A stretch of DNA of 64,000 bases from Scheffersomyces stipitis CBS 6054 (lineage: Eukaryota; Ascomycota; Pichiomycetes; Serinales; Debaryomycetaceae). The notes beneath the pieces are model-generated. The model made no database searches. It saw only the letters and a program-made list of their open reading frames with translations, and was not told where the DNA came from. Below, piece after piece: positions 1 to 8,840 of the stretch (positions within the stretch are counted from its first letter, which is position 1; each line of letters opens with the position of its first letter). The position numbers and the translations under genes are program-made. Where the stretch lies: positions 124,001 to 188,000 of the forward strand of contig NC_009068.1 in NCBI RefSeq assembly GCF_000209165.1, written 5' to 3'.

Positions 1-763
1 GACTTTCATCCACAATATACGTGGTCAAGGCATCGTATGCAGCTATTGCACGCTTGCTGATGATACCTGTTTCTTGGAATGACAAATCGATAAGGAAGAC
101 CAGCAACAATTTGATATCTTTCTTAGATAAGGCAAAGCCCAAGTTCTTGATTACGTCAAACAAAAGCTCAATGGCGTCGATATTGATGGAATTCTTCGTT
201 ATCTGCGGCAAAAGCAAATCCACAATAGACCGTGAAAGCTTGACATCAAACGGATGAACTGCAGCAGTTTGAGATGGAGTGCTGGTTGAGTTGTACACTA
301 TAGATGGCGACATTTCTGAAGCCTTCAACCCGTTTCGGCTACTGGTGTTACCAGTACTCAACATCAGTCTAAGTGCCATGTTAGGAATGGAAGTTGTAAA
401 CGACTTGAAATTGGGCTTGGATCCAGAACCTTTGGCCTTGGTGTTTTCTTCCAACACTAATTTATATAATTGACCTACTACAGAAAGCATGGCATCGTTG
501 GTCAAATAGCCTATCATAGGCTCGAATGACTTGACAGCCTGACTCTGTACATCAGAATTGTGATCCAGAAGTAAGCGAAACAAAATTGGAAGAAATCCTT
601 CCAAGGCTCTACTGGAGAAGTTCGAATACTGATTTCCAGAACTTGAACCAGAGCTCGATGACGATGTGAGGTACTTGCGAAAGTCTTCAAGAGCCATGAA
701 CCGGAGATCCGGATCCACATCGAGCGCCTTGTCCTTCAACGAATTGAGGTTAATCTCTTGCAT
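1..763 (-). CDS. CAND1/TIP120-like HEAT-repeat protein, N-terminal part (runs off the window)
   Basis: Only the first ~254 codons are in the window; the frame is open to the left edge. The N-terminus reads like the start of CAND1 (TIP120): residues ~14-24 (PDLRFMALEDF) match the CAND1 segment DFRFMATNDL, followed by a HEAT-type helix pair (residues ~50-75, ending in VKSFEPMIGYL). CAND1 wraps around cullins and exchanges substrate receptors of SCF ubiquitin ligases; baker's yeast has the shorter, diverged Lag2. The ATG at 763 is the first in frame after an upstream stop, so the start is well placed unless a small upstream exon exists. A Ser/Gly-rich loop (residues ~34-46) is inserted in the first repeat. 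The family is inferred from N-terminal similarity only; another HEAT protein cannot be excluded. Confidence 0.62.
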   Translation of the reverse strand, partial: MQEINLNSLKDKALDVDPDLRFMALEDFRKYLTSSSSSGSSSGNQYSNFSSRALEGFLPILFRLLLDHNSDVQSQAVKSFEPMIGYLTNDAMLSVVGQLYKLVLEENTKAKGSGSKPNFKSFTTSIPNMALRLMLSTGNTSSRNGLKASEMSPSIVYNSTSTPSQTAAVHPFDVKLSRSIVDLLLPQITKNSINIDAIELLFDVIKNLGFALSKKDIKLLLVFLIDLSFQETGIISKRAIAAYDALTTYIVDES

Positions 764-1220
764 GGCTACAGACTTGGTGCAAAAAGATATAAGTGGAATC
801 ACGATATTCCAAAATGTCAAAGACGTGCTTGTCAAACCATTGCAGCGCTACCAATTTTTACCAGATAAGTATGGTTAAAACCATAGATTGCTATTTCAAT
901 AAAGAAGGTAGTTTGTCTCGCGTATTATTAGTCTATGTAGGAATACATCCTTATGGATTGGTCGGGCAGTCAAAGACTTGGCAAACTATGGTGCAAATTG
1001 AGTGCACCAATGGTAATACATAATGGGTGCAACTAATGATTAAATAATGATATAAGTAGATCCTACAACAGGATCAATGCAAAGTGCCCACCAATAGAAT
1101 GTGGCAGAATGAAATTACAGGTTTATATGTAGATAGTAGTCATGAGCAAATTAAGTCTTCAACTTGTAGTAATAGAAATGAGGTGTTTAAATCCAAGTAT
1201 GGACTGATATGGCCCCAAAT
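764..1220. other. Gene-free spacer
   Basis: This 457-bp stretch is upstream of the CAND1-like gene and downstream of the WKF gene. I see only AT-rich sequence and short chance reading frames, with no RNA gene. Confidence 0.5.
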
Positions 1221-2066
1221 CTACTTTTTGCTTTTCTTATTCTTACTTTTCTTCTTCTTTTTTGAGCTCTGCTCTTGCACTGGGTCTTCTGTTCCTTCCA
1301 CGTCGACTTCATCTATTATCAAGTTGGACAAGGAGTCGTCTTGGGCATCATCTTTTTCTTCTGCTTTTTCTTTTTCTTCTTCTATCTCTGCTTCATCTTC
1401 GTCTCCAGCTCCCTTCAACGGGACCTTCTCGTCTGTCAAAACGAAAACCAAGTTTCTACATCTCAAAGCATACTCAAGATCTACGGCATCTTCTTCCTTT
1501 TCTGTTTCCTTTTTCTTCTCTTCATTCTTCTCTTCACCCTTCTTTTCATTCTCTTCCTCAGCCTTCTTGCCCAGAAGCTTTTCTTCTAATTCTTTCTCAA
1601 CCTTAGCCTCAGCTTCAGCAGCAAGTACATTCCATTTCTCAATCACTGCCTTCAAACTATCCACTATTCTTGTTCTGGAACCTCCCTGCAATCCTTCCAA
1701 ATACACAGACAAGGCTTCTTCATATTCTCCAGGTATGTTTCTAATATTCTTCAAGATCCAGTTCTGTTTCTGTTTGGAAAACTTCCAGTTATCCTTATCC
1801 TTATGATACTGCCTGAGGTAGACAAGCTGGTCCTTTTCTGGAGGAGGAGGTTTTTCACTCTTCGGTAATTTGACTCTCTTGGGAGGTTTCTTGGATTTCT
1901 CCTTGGCTGAGTCTTCTGCCTTTCTCTTCTGTTTGTTAATATGCTTTATGTCCTTCTTAGTCAAATTTGAGCTCTCAAGATGCGACGAAAGCGCAAGCGG
2001 GTCTGTCTCCAACTCCTTCTTGACTTTTAACCCGATCCTCTTCCAGGCAGGGATGTTTTGCGACAT
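1221..2066 (-). CDS. WKF-domain protein (C7orf50-like), probably nucleolar
   Basis: The 281-residue protein carries the WKF signature around residues 83-111: LRQYHKDKDNWKFSKQKQNW, then ILKNIRNI. This defines a small eukaryotic family that includes human C7orf50, whose molecular role is not settled. It is flanked by highly charged low-complexity sequence: a Lys/Pro-rich basic stretch (residues ~45-80), a Glu/Lys-rich segment (~155-200), an acidic segment (~220-245) and a Lys-rich C-terminus (KKKKKSKNKKSKK) that looks like a nuclear/nucleolar targeting tail. This composition is typical of ribosome-biogenesis accessory proteins, so a nucleolar role is my inference. The opposite strand shows long apparent reading frames over the Glu/Lys repeats; these are compositional shadows. 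Confidence 0.85.
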   Translation of the reverse strand: MSQNIPAWKRIGLKVKKELETDPLALSSHLESSNLTKKDIKHINKQKRKAEDSAKEKSKKPPKRVKLPKSEKPPPPEKDQLVYLRQYHKDKDNWKFSKQKQNWILKNIRNIPGEYEEALSVYLEGLQGGSRTRIVDSLKAVIEKWNVLAAEAEAKVEKELEEKLLGKKAEEENEKKGEEKNEEKKKETEKEEDAVDLEYALRCRNLVFVLTDEKVPLKGAGDEDEAEIEEEKEKAEEKDDAQDDSLSNLIIDEVDVEGTEDPVQEQSSKKKKKSKNKKSKK

Positions 2067-2493
2067 TTATACGGTAATTTGGATAGACATAGATATTCTA
2101 CAGTTTCTAAAAATTTGGGGCCATCTTGTATTCGTGTCCGGGTAACTATTTTTTCACTTCTCCTATATATAGATGGATGCCTTCTTTTTTTTTCGTAAGT
2201 CTACATCTTCTTTCACCGAATACACAAGGAATTCAATTAAGTAGTTCAATATACGTTCTACTTCTATATAAAACCGTAGAAATATATTTTGCGGGTGTGG
2301 AAATTGCTCTCATGTGATTTCCAAAGGCAAGTTAGTCGTCCTTTTTGACTAACTGGCTCAGAAAACATCCAGCTAGATTAACCCAAATACATGGTTTGAG
2401 TCCGTCGTGAGCTTTCCTACTTGCGATGGATATAGAGATTGTATACATTGTAGAAGTAAAGTTGTAATCGATTTTGCAATGCAAAATACTTGT
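2067..2493. other. Gene-free spacer, promoter of the WKF gene
   Basis: This 427-bp stretch precedes the WKF gene and follows the 3' end of the M20 peptidase gene, both on the minus strand. It contains AT-rich, TATA-like runs and nothing else recognised. Confidence 0.5.
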
Positions 2494-3669
2494 TTACAAT
2501 TCGGAAAGAGCATGGGCAACTAATCTCTTGTAGCCATCTACAGCTTCTACCAAATCCAGATTCTCTACATATTCGTCGTCTCCATGAGCAACGAGAATAG
2601 TTCCAGGACCGTACAAGTAGCGAGACTTCAATGGGAGCTTCAAGTTGGGCACGTCTGTGAAATAGGCTAACACGATTGACTCAAAGCCCGGCACTTCGTA
2701 GTCCAAGTAGACTGGTTCAGCTTTGCTTCTAATATTTAAAGTCAAATGGTCAATATCAGCAGCAGCTTCTTCAATGAGCTCGATGACTCTGTCTAATTGA
2801 CCAGAAACACGAATTAGAGCCTGAGCTGAAGCGTGTGCTGGGATCACGTTGGCCGCTACACCTCCTTCGAACCTACCAATATTGAGAGTGGATGGTCCTA
2901 ACTTATCGTCTACGGGCCACTCGGAGTTTATCAATTTGTTTAAGACAGGAATGATGATTTCACCAGCAGAAATGCCCAATTGGGGATATCCACTGTGAGA
3001 GGCATGTCCCTCGACATCAAGAGTGAACACTACAGCACCCTTATGGCCGACTCCAAGTTTCAATTCTGTTGGTTCACCAAATATAGCAATGTCCCATTTT
3101 GCACCCAAGTTGTTAGCCTCAAGCATTCCTGTTCCCGAGACTTCTTCGCCGACTACAAAGAGAAGCGAGACATCTCCTTCCTTGATTTCGTTGTTTTCAA
3201 GAAGCGAAAGGAATGCGAAAGTCTGCGAAGCTACAGAGCCTTTGGCATCAGATGTGCCTCTGCCAAAGATCTTGGTGCCATTAATGGAGTAAGGAATGTA
3301 GGGAGGAACGGTATCAAAATGAGACGTCACCACAACCTTGGTATCCCTTGTTTTTCCATAGTAGGCGTAGACATTGTACCTGATCTCGTAGTTGTCATGG
3401 ATAGGCTGGAGTTCCACAGTGAGACCAGCGTTCTCGAGGAACTGCTTCAAGTAGAGCGAGGCTGTATGCTCGTGATTAGAAGTCAGGTCGATTTCCACTA
3501 GCTGTTTATGGAATGAGAGCAACGACAAGCCATTGACATGGACGTCTTCTAGGCCCTCGAATTCGGTAGTCTGGATCTGGGGGATTTGCTGGTCTAAGGA
3601 GAATGACTGTTGACCTAAGAACAGATTCGAGAAAATTGAAGTGAATATTGAAAGATTCAAGAGTCTCAT
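2494..3669 (-). CDS. M20-family zinc metallopeptidase (carboxypeptidase / deacetylase type), probably secreted or vacuolar
   Basis: The 391-residue protein has the full M20 metal-site pattern: SHFDTVP (His/Asp) near residue 118, GRGTSDAKG (bridging Asp) near 137, GEEVSGTG (catalytic and ligand Glu) near 175, GEPTEL near 198, and a C-terminal AHGDDEY that supplies the last His. A dimerisation lid domain lies between residues ~205 and 310. Members hydrolyse peptide bonds or N-acyl amides (carboxypeptidase S, ArgE, DapE). The first in-frame ATG gives a hydrophobic N-terminus (MRLLNLSIFTSIFSNLFLG) that looks like a cleavable signal peptide, so I infer the secretory pathway or vacuole. The length fits ArgE/DapE-like fungal M20 proteins better than the longer Cps1. 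Substrate cannot be assigned. Confidence 0.88.
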   Translation of the reverse strand: MRLLNLSIFTSIFSNLFLGQQSFSLDQQIPQIQTTEFEGLEDVHVNGLSLLSFHKQLVEIDLTSNHEHTASLYLKQFLENAGLTVELQPIHDNYEIRYNVYAYYGKTRDTKVVVTSHFDTVPPYIPYSINGTKIFGRGTSDAKGSVASQTFAFLSLLENNEIKEGDVSLLFVVGEEVSGTGMLEANNLGAKWDIAIFGEPTELKLGVGHKGAVVFTLDVEGHASHSGYPQLGISAGEIIIPVLNKLINSEWPVDDKLGPSTLNIGRFEGGVAANVIPAHASAQALIRVSGQLDRVIELIEEAAADIDHLTLNIRSKAEPVYLDYEVPGFESIVLAYFTDVPNLKLPLKSRYLYGPGTILVAHGDDEYVENLDLVEAVDGYKRLVAHALSEL

Positions 3670-4285
3670 TTCGAACAAAAAAGGAGATAGAAGTAGGTAT
3701 ATCGAATGTAAGGAGTTATGATACGATTTCAGAAGGAATGTTATGAATATCTTGAATTTGCAAGCAATTGAGAATTTCTTATGGCTAGCAATGGGAATTG
3801 AATTTTCTGAAAAGTTCCGTTCCTACAGATGAGCACTATCTTATCAATTGGCACGAATTGAGCAGAATTGGGAAGGAATGAGTTGGTTTCGTTACCAAAC
3901 AGAATCTACACAATTAACAATTGGAGAAGAATAGCTGACTTGGAAATTACTATGGCGACATAAGCGAGGCTAGTCATGTGAAAGCCCCCACATTTTTGAT
4001 CAGGGCCGGACTGAGGTGCCATAGTTAAATTACAAAGAGCCATTGTGATAGTCACTGAGACTATCAAGCCATTTGGATGAGTCTCCAAAGTTGTTCTAGT
4101 ACAATTGTATATATACTTTGCTAGTTGTGTGGGTGTAGCTTTTTAGTTTTATTAGCCATGTAGAGCCTTAGGAGCATTACGCATTCCAGTAGCACTCTGG
4201 TAGCAATTTAGTAGCCATTTAGTAGCAAATGATAGAGACAAGATAGTGACAATACATTTATTGATATCTATTTACGAAGACTATT
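3670..4285. other. Gene-free spacer, promoter of the M20 peptidase gene
   Basis: This 616-bp region has no convincing gene. Around 4180-4230 it holds several short TAGTAGC-type repeats (GGTAGCA, TAGTAGCC, TAGTAGCA) without a recognised function. Confidence 0.45.
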
Positions 4286-4633
4286 TCAATCTTTCTTAGC
4301 ATCCTTCTCATCCGATTGTCCATTTTGTTTCTCAGCCTTCTGTTTTTCCCGTTCGTCCTTCCACTTGTTGAACCTCTCGCTGAGATCTTCGGCGATCTCC
4401 TTGGCCGTGGCCTCTTTGTCTGTGCTAACCAGCATCTTGTACAAAACACCCAGGATATACTGGAAGGTGCTACTGATATACTGATCTACTCTAGGATCAT
4501 CACCGTTAGGATTCAATACATTCTTTACCAAGTTAATCAAACTCTGTTGTTCTTGAACAGTGGCAATATCGTTATCCTGGAGATTCGGAGATTCGGTAGC
4601 TTCTTGATTTTCAGGCTTGCCAGAGTCAGTCAT
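4286..4633 (-). CDS. Small hypothetical protein (115 aa)
   Basis: I do not recognise this protein. It starts MTDSGKPENQ at the first in-frame ATG. The N-terminal third is polar and acidic. The centre (residues ~28-65) is predicted-helical and moderately hydrophobic (QSLINLVKNVLNP, then DQYISSTFQYILGVLYKML). The C-terminal third is a Lys/Glu/Gln-rich helix with a charged tail. There is no signal peptide and no clear membrane span. Codon use looks like that of its neighbours and the frame is clean, so it is probably a real gene. Its upstream region contains five copies of a TAGCGAG heptamer, noted separately. Confidence 0.7.
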   Translation of the reverse strand: MTDSGKPENQEATESPNLQDNDIATVQEQQSLINLVKNVLNPNGDDPRVDQYISSTFQYILGVLYKMLVSTDKEATAKEIAEDLSERFNKWKDEREKQKAEKQNGQSDEKDAKKD

Positions 4634-5395
4634 TTTCAAGATTCTTTGCGAGGATTTGCGAAGTAATTGGCTGGAGATAATTTCCTTATATTGGCCAGTC
4701 TAGATTCAAAATCGGTTAGATATGAAGATGAGTATAGATACACTTGTCTCGAAAGAGAATGAGGATGTTTCTAAATTAGGTTGAAATGAAAGTGTCTGTT
4801 TGAGAACACCAAATATGATTTGAAAGAGTGGAAAAAGCTCTTTTGTGACTTAGTTTTAGTATTGATCTGATTCTCTTGCAAGATACGCTTTCTAGTGGTC
4901 AGATTCTCGTGCCACTAACTTCCATTGAAGCTTTTCTGGAGTAACTCGATAATTGCAAGGAAGAAATCCTGCAGAATGGCTTTGCTGCTGGTCTCTCGCT
5001 ATCTTTCCACTAATTTCACTTCTCGCTATTTCTCCGCAATCGCAACCTGCCAGACCATTAGCGAGAATCACAGTCACAATTAGCAAGGTTGAAACACGTG
5101 GAATAAAGGAATAAGGAAGATATTTCACTTGCCAGTAGGTAAAGTGGTTACTTGACCTTATAAAAATACAAATAATGGGTATGGGGAAATTGTAGATAAT
5201 GGTGTATATTTGCTTGGTGAACTGAATTGCACGGAGACTTCTCGCTAGCACCATACCCAGTACGATGCTCTCGCTAAGTTGCACAGAGACACAAAACACT
5301 CTAGTTAAATACTTAAACACATATAGATAGAACACTTAGTTAGACATAAAAAGTAGGAACAGTAAGAATTGAGAAGGATCACAACAATTGTGTAT
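4634..5395. promoter_or_regulatory. Intergenic region with a five-copy TAGCGAG/CTCGCTA cluster
   Basis: This 762-bp gap lies upstream of the 115-aa gene and downstream of the 64-aa gene. CTCGCTA occurs at 4995-5001, 5022-5028, 5241-5247 and 5270-5276, and its complement TAGCGAG at 5059-5065. A CACGTG box is at 5095-5100. A regulatory role is inferred from the clustering only. A 147-codon frame on the minus strand here has no coding character I can support. Confidence 0.4.
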
Positions 5396-5590
5396 CTACT
5401 CGCCCTTCTTAGCAGATTCGAACTTGCCCAAGGCTTCGGTGGTCAACTTCTTCTTGTCGTCCTCAGACAAGTTCTGGAACTTAGCGACACCTTCCTTGAC
5501 AACTTCACCAACATCCTTGTTTTCAAGGTCAAGTCCAAGTTGTTCCTTGGCGATTTTGCCCAATTGGCCGAATTCTTGTTTGTCAGACAT
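5396..5590 (-). CDS. Very small hypothetical protein (64 aa)
   Basis: I do not recognise this protein. It begins MSDKQEFGQLGKIAKEQLG and is hydrophilic, strongly helical and rich in Lys, Glu and Asp, ending KFESAKKGE. The heptad-like spacing of Leu and Val suggests amphipathic helices (residues ~8-22, 26-38 and 43-60). No signal peptide or membrane span is visible. Lysine is almost only AAG and Leu mostly TTG, codons preferred by the well-expressed genes in this window (PDA1, KRS1); that supports a genuine, possibly abundant protein. A 15-bp GC-rich element that recurs 1 kb away lies about 120 bp upstream of its ATG. Confidence 0.65.
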   Translation of the reverse strand: MSDKQEFGQLGKIAKEQLGLDLENKDVGEVVKEGVAKFQNLSEDDKKKLTTEALGKFESAKKGE

Positions 5591-5707
5591 ATTTAATTGA
5601 TATAGTAGTAGCAGTAGTTACTCACAGAATAGAGAAGAAAAGAACATTGTGGATTCGCCAAATTTCAGGAATCGATTCGTTTATATAGTCTGGGGTCTCT
5701 TCTGGGC

Positions 5708-5722
5708 GCCGCACCGCGGTAG
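5708..5722 (+). repeat. 15-bp GC-rich repeat, copy 1
   Basis: The sequence GCCGCACCGCGGTAG is identical to the copy at 6719-6733. It contains CCG and CGG half-sites five bases apart and the palindrome ACCGCGGT. CGG half-sites are typical Zn2Cys6 factor targets; binding is inferred. Confidence 0.55.
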
Positions 5723-6334
5723 TGGATCCACAAAAGCCCCGGCTGCGAAAGTAAGGAGAGCCATAGTTGAGTTCCAAGTCGGGGGAAACCATAGCCAAGT
5801 GAAATTGCCTGGAATTCGTTTTCAGATTGTATCTGAAATTCGTTACCGATTCTGGATTTCGACTGTGATTCGAGTCCTTGCATTCGTACGCGTCTCTAAG
5901 AACCTGGAAAGCATTCATTCCATATTGGCGCAGTGTAATTCCATACTTTTACTGTGGTGTAGGAATTTCTCATCTTTCAATTGATGAAACAGACGTTGGA
6001 ACTTTCATGTAGAGCTTTCTGAATATTCCAGTGGTTGGGTACCTTAATTCAGTAGTCAATTTGTGAAATATAACTGTAAAGACACAATCATATTCATTTA
6101 TAATTGATTTCCATGTAACAATGATGGTATTGCTGTGGTCGTGGCCACGAATTCTGTCTCTAGTAAAATTGCCAATTCTAGATTATGAATGCCTGCTAGT
6201 CGAACAGAATTCGTTCGAATCACTTCCGAGTTTTCTAGTCTGTTGAAATAAAGGGGCTCATAAAGATCATACAATGGGTAGAAATGTCCTCAAACAGGGA
6301 ACCATGTTGCAACCACCAGATAAGAGCGACTGCC

Positions 6335-6361
6335 ACAAAGTTGCAAAGTACAAAGTTGCAA
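6335..6361 (+). repeat. Two direct copies of ACAAAGTTGCAA
   Basis: Two exact 12-bp copies are at 6335-6346 and 6350-6361, with a 15-bp period. No function is recognised. Confidence 0.5.
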
Positions 6362-6718
6362 TGTTACGGTTTTCCTAGACTAGAAGAAAAACTTCAGGGC
6401 CAATTGACTTAGTTAAACCATACAATAACCATGTCTTTGCTTGAACTTGTCTGCGCTTTCAGCAAATGGGCCACAACTGAAGTACTAAAAAGTTAGCGAG
6501 ACATTAGCGATACCTCGCTAAAAAAATAGTTCTCAGTGAGACTTTCTATGTATTGCATTTTCAATTCAAGTCCGAGTATTTCATTGGTATCAAGATTATT
6601 CTTGTTGGAAAGAGTATTTCGTTACTATTCTAGTGAGTGGTAGTTGATTCATCCAATTTCTACGAAACTCCAAGGTCCCAAAGTGCTTATCATGCCAGTT
6701 CTTTACACATTGTGGCCA

Positions 6719-6733
6719 GCCGCACCGCGGTAG
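6719..6733 (+). repeat. 15-bp GC-rich repeat, copy 2
   Basis: This is the second exact copy of GCCGCACCGCGGTAG, about 1 kb from the first and 1.1 kb upstream of the HAD gene, in otherwise AT-rich DNA. Confidence 0.55.
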
Positions 6734-7815
6734 AAAAGCAGGAACAAATGGCTGCAACTCAATGCTTCACAGAGCTGAACAATTTGAGGAATGAGGCCGG
6801 TGGAAGCTCCAGATGGCAATTACTGTATTGCCATGTAGAAACTGCCTAAGCGAGCTGTGTGTGTTGTGACATCACGGCTAGGTTATTATGCCTAGACCTC
6901 TTGCAGATAATATTAGGGGGTATGCAAGTCCTGATTGTTCATCTGTATTCGTATGCATACAGATGCAAAACTTATGACTTCATACTCTGACAGGAGAGTC
7001 GTGATACCCAGCATATTTGATGAATTTCTATTATTGATCGTTTTGAAAATATCAATTGAAAATATCAAGAAAGAGTTTCCTGATTCTTCAATGTGAAATG
7101 GTGACGAAATACGCCAATCGCCTTCTTGATTCCATCATGCTTTTTGCATATGCAAGGAGGACGGCTTAAGCCTCGAACCAAAGCAGTCAAGTCAATTACA
7201 TCCTCTTCTTTGCAATTCGATGTTCTAAGGCATCTTCTCTGTGAACCAGTCAATTTGGTTGCAATAGAGAGATAGGAGCATTGATAGACTTGATTGAGAT
7301 GTGGAGATTCCTATTTTACTAGACGTTTACCAGAACAGCAGGTCGGCTATTCACAAAACCACTATTTCACTGTTTTTGACTGTATTTGTAGATGGTATAG
7401 TTCGATGAGTGTTGCTATGATACATTTTGTAGGATATAATCAATTCTATTAACAGATATATGGGCGTAGTTTTCCTACCATTCTTCAAACGAGTCTCACA
7501 ATTTGATGCGAGCAACGAACTTCTCTACAAGTTTTCTTCTTCGGCCAAACTCGAACACACTGAACAGTTCATTTGCTGCAGTTGTCTTCGTCAGTTGTGG
7601 AATCGTCGCTTGCTTTTATCTCATTTGAGAGAATCGATCAAATTACCTGGTGAATATTGACGAATTGATTGAGTTATTGAATTCGCACTCTGAATTGGTT
7701 CAATTCTGATCTCTTGAACTTCACGACAAATTTGCCGATAATTGTTGCAGTTTCGCAGATTAACTTATTGTCAGTTGACTAGCTCGTGTTGTGCTAGCAT
7801 TTTGCTTTAACTTCA

Positions 7816-8658
7816 ATGCCGGTGAAACCTAGAAGTTTCCGTTGGAGACCTCTGCTTGTGATAACAGACTGGGATGAAACTATAACTACAGCGGATACCA
7901 TCAGCCTTGTTGCCGAAGCGGCGTACTTGAGGAAACCACAATTCAGCCCGAAGTTCGGCCATTTCTCCAAGATTTACTTGGATTCTTACAAGCAATACAC
8001 TGACGACTTCAACAAAAAATGGGGAGCTAGAGACCTGATTCTCAAGGAGGAACAGTTTCAGAAGGGAATGAAGCTGGTGGAAATGTCATCCATCAATGCT
8101 CTTGTAGAGAGTGGTCTTTTCAAGGATTTGGAACAAGCTGATTTCACTCAGCAAGCAACAAAAGTATCGCTACGCCCTCACTTTATTGACTTCCTTGTGC
8201 GATGCCACCAGTTGGCAATTCCCGTAGTGATTCTCAGCATCAACTGGACTGGACTAATCATACGAGAATGTCTTAGAAAGCTGGAAATTGACTTGAAAGA
8301 GAACAATATAACAATTAAAACCAATGAATTCGAATGGAAACCATCTGAAAATGGAAATTTAGTATCCACTGGAAAGTGGGACGGTTCACCAGAGGTGAGA
8401 ACAGCTTTAGACAAGAAGAATACCGTAGAGCAGCTAAAGAGACAATATGGGTCTGATTTGTTGTATGTCGGCGATAGTTCCACGGACCTTTTGTCAATGT
8501 TGCTGGTTCCTGTTGGTGTCGTTATGACTGATGGATCGTTGACTCTGTCGCTTGCTCGATTGGGTATAGCCAGTGTTAACTTGAAGGATGCGGTAGCGAA
8601 TAACGAGAACACTTTATATACTGGTGACTGGAAAGACCTAGCAGCCATGCTAGAGTGA
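7816..8658 (+). CDS. HAD-superfamily hydrolase, YCR015C/CTO1-like
   Basis: The 280-residue protein has the haloacid-dehalogenase motifs in order: motif I DWDETIT (nucleophile Asp18, general acid Asp20), motif II at SINWT (residues ~141-145), and motif IV GDSSTDL (~218-224) for Mg2+ binding. The long helical insertion between motifs I and II is a C1-type cap. The layout resembles the fungal YCR015C (CTO1, cold tolerance) family of putative phosphatases, whose substrate is not established to my knowledge. There is no targeting signal, so it is probably cytosolic. The first ATG is used; it lies right after a pyrimidine-rich leader. The family is certain; the orthology to CTO1 is less so. Confidence 0.85.
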   Translation: MPVKPRSFRWRPLLVITDWDETITTADTISLVAEAAYLRKPQFSPKFGHFSKIYLDSYKQYTDDFNKKWGARDLILKEEQFQKGMKLVEMSSINALVESGLFKDLEQADFTQQATKVSLRPHFIDFLVRCHQLAIPVVILSINWTGLIIRECLRKLEIDLKENNITIKTNEFEWKPSENGNLVSTGKWDGSPEVRTALDKKNTVEQLKRQYGSDLLYVGDSSTDLLSMLLVPVGVVMTDGSLTLSLARLGIASVNLKDAVANNENTLYTGDWKDLAAMLE

Positions 8659-8840
8659 CCATTAAGCATGTATTATTACTACATTAAATCTGAATTAAGT
8701 TCATACAATTGAACTGAAGATATTCAATACTTCACAGTATTTATAGACTACATCAAGACAATAAAGATTATTCTACAATTAAACTCTTCTTTGGCCCGTG
8801 TTTATTAATACATACTTCCTGAGCGAATATAATACAATGC

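Larger units (their letters stand above)
5591..7815. promoter_or_regulatory. Long divergent intergenic region (2.2 kb)
   Basis: This region separates the 64-aa gene (minus) from the HAD gene (plus). Several frames of 60-110 codons overlap on both strands here, but none has a recognisable product. It contains an exact 15-bp repeat (5708-5722 and 6719-6733), two copies of ACAAAGTTGCAA with a 15-bp period (6335-6361), and TAGCGAG/CTCGCTA at 6494-6500 and 6514-6520. I see no tRNA, LTR or other RNA gene. Confidence 0.45.

Noticed and set aside
1084..1806. 240-codon Ser/Phe-rich frame on the plus strand
   Set aside because: It is the antisense shadow of the Glu/Lys-rich WKF gene; composition alone keeps the frame open.
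4892..5335. 147-codon minus-strand frame between the two small genes
   Set aside because: Unusual amino-acid composition, overlaps the heptamer cluster and has no homology I recognise.
6208..6222. GTTCGAATC resembling a tRNA B box
   Set aside because: The flanks cannot form a T-stem, and no cloverleaf or A box is present.
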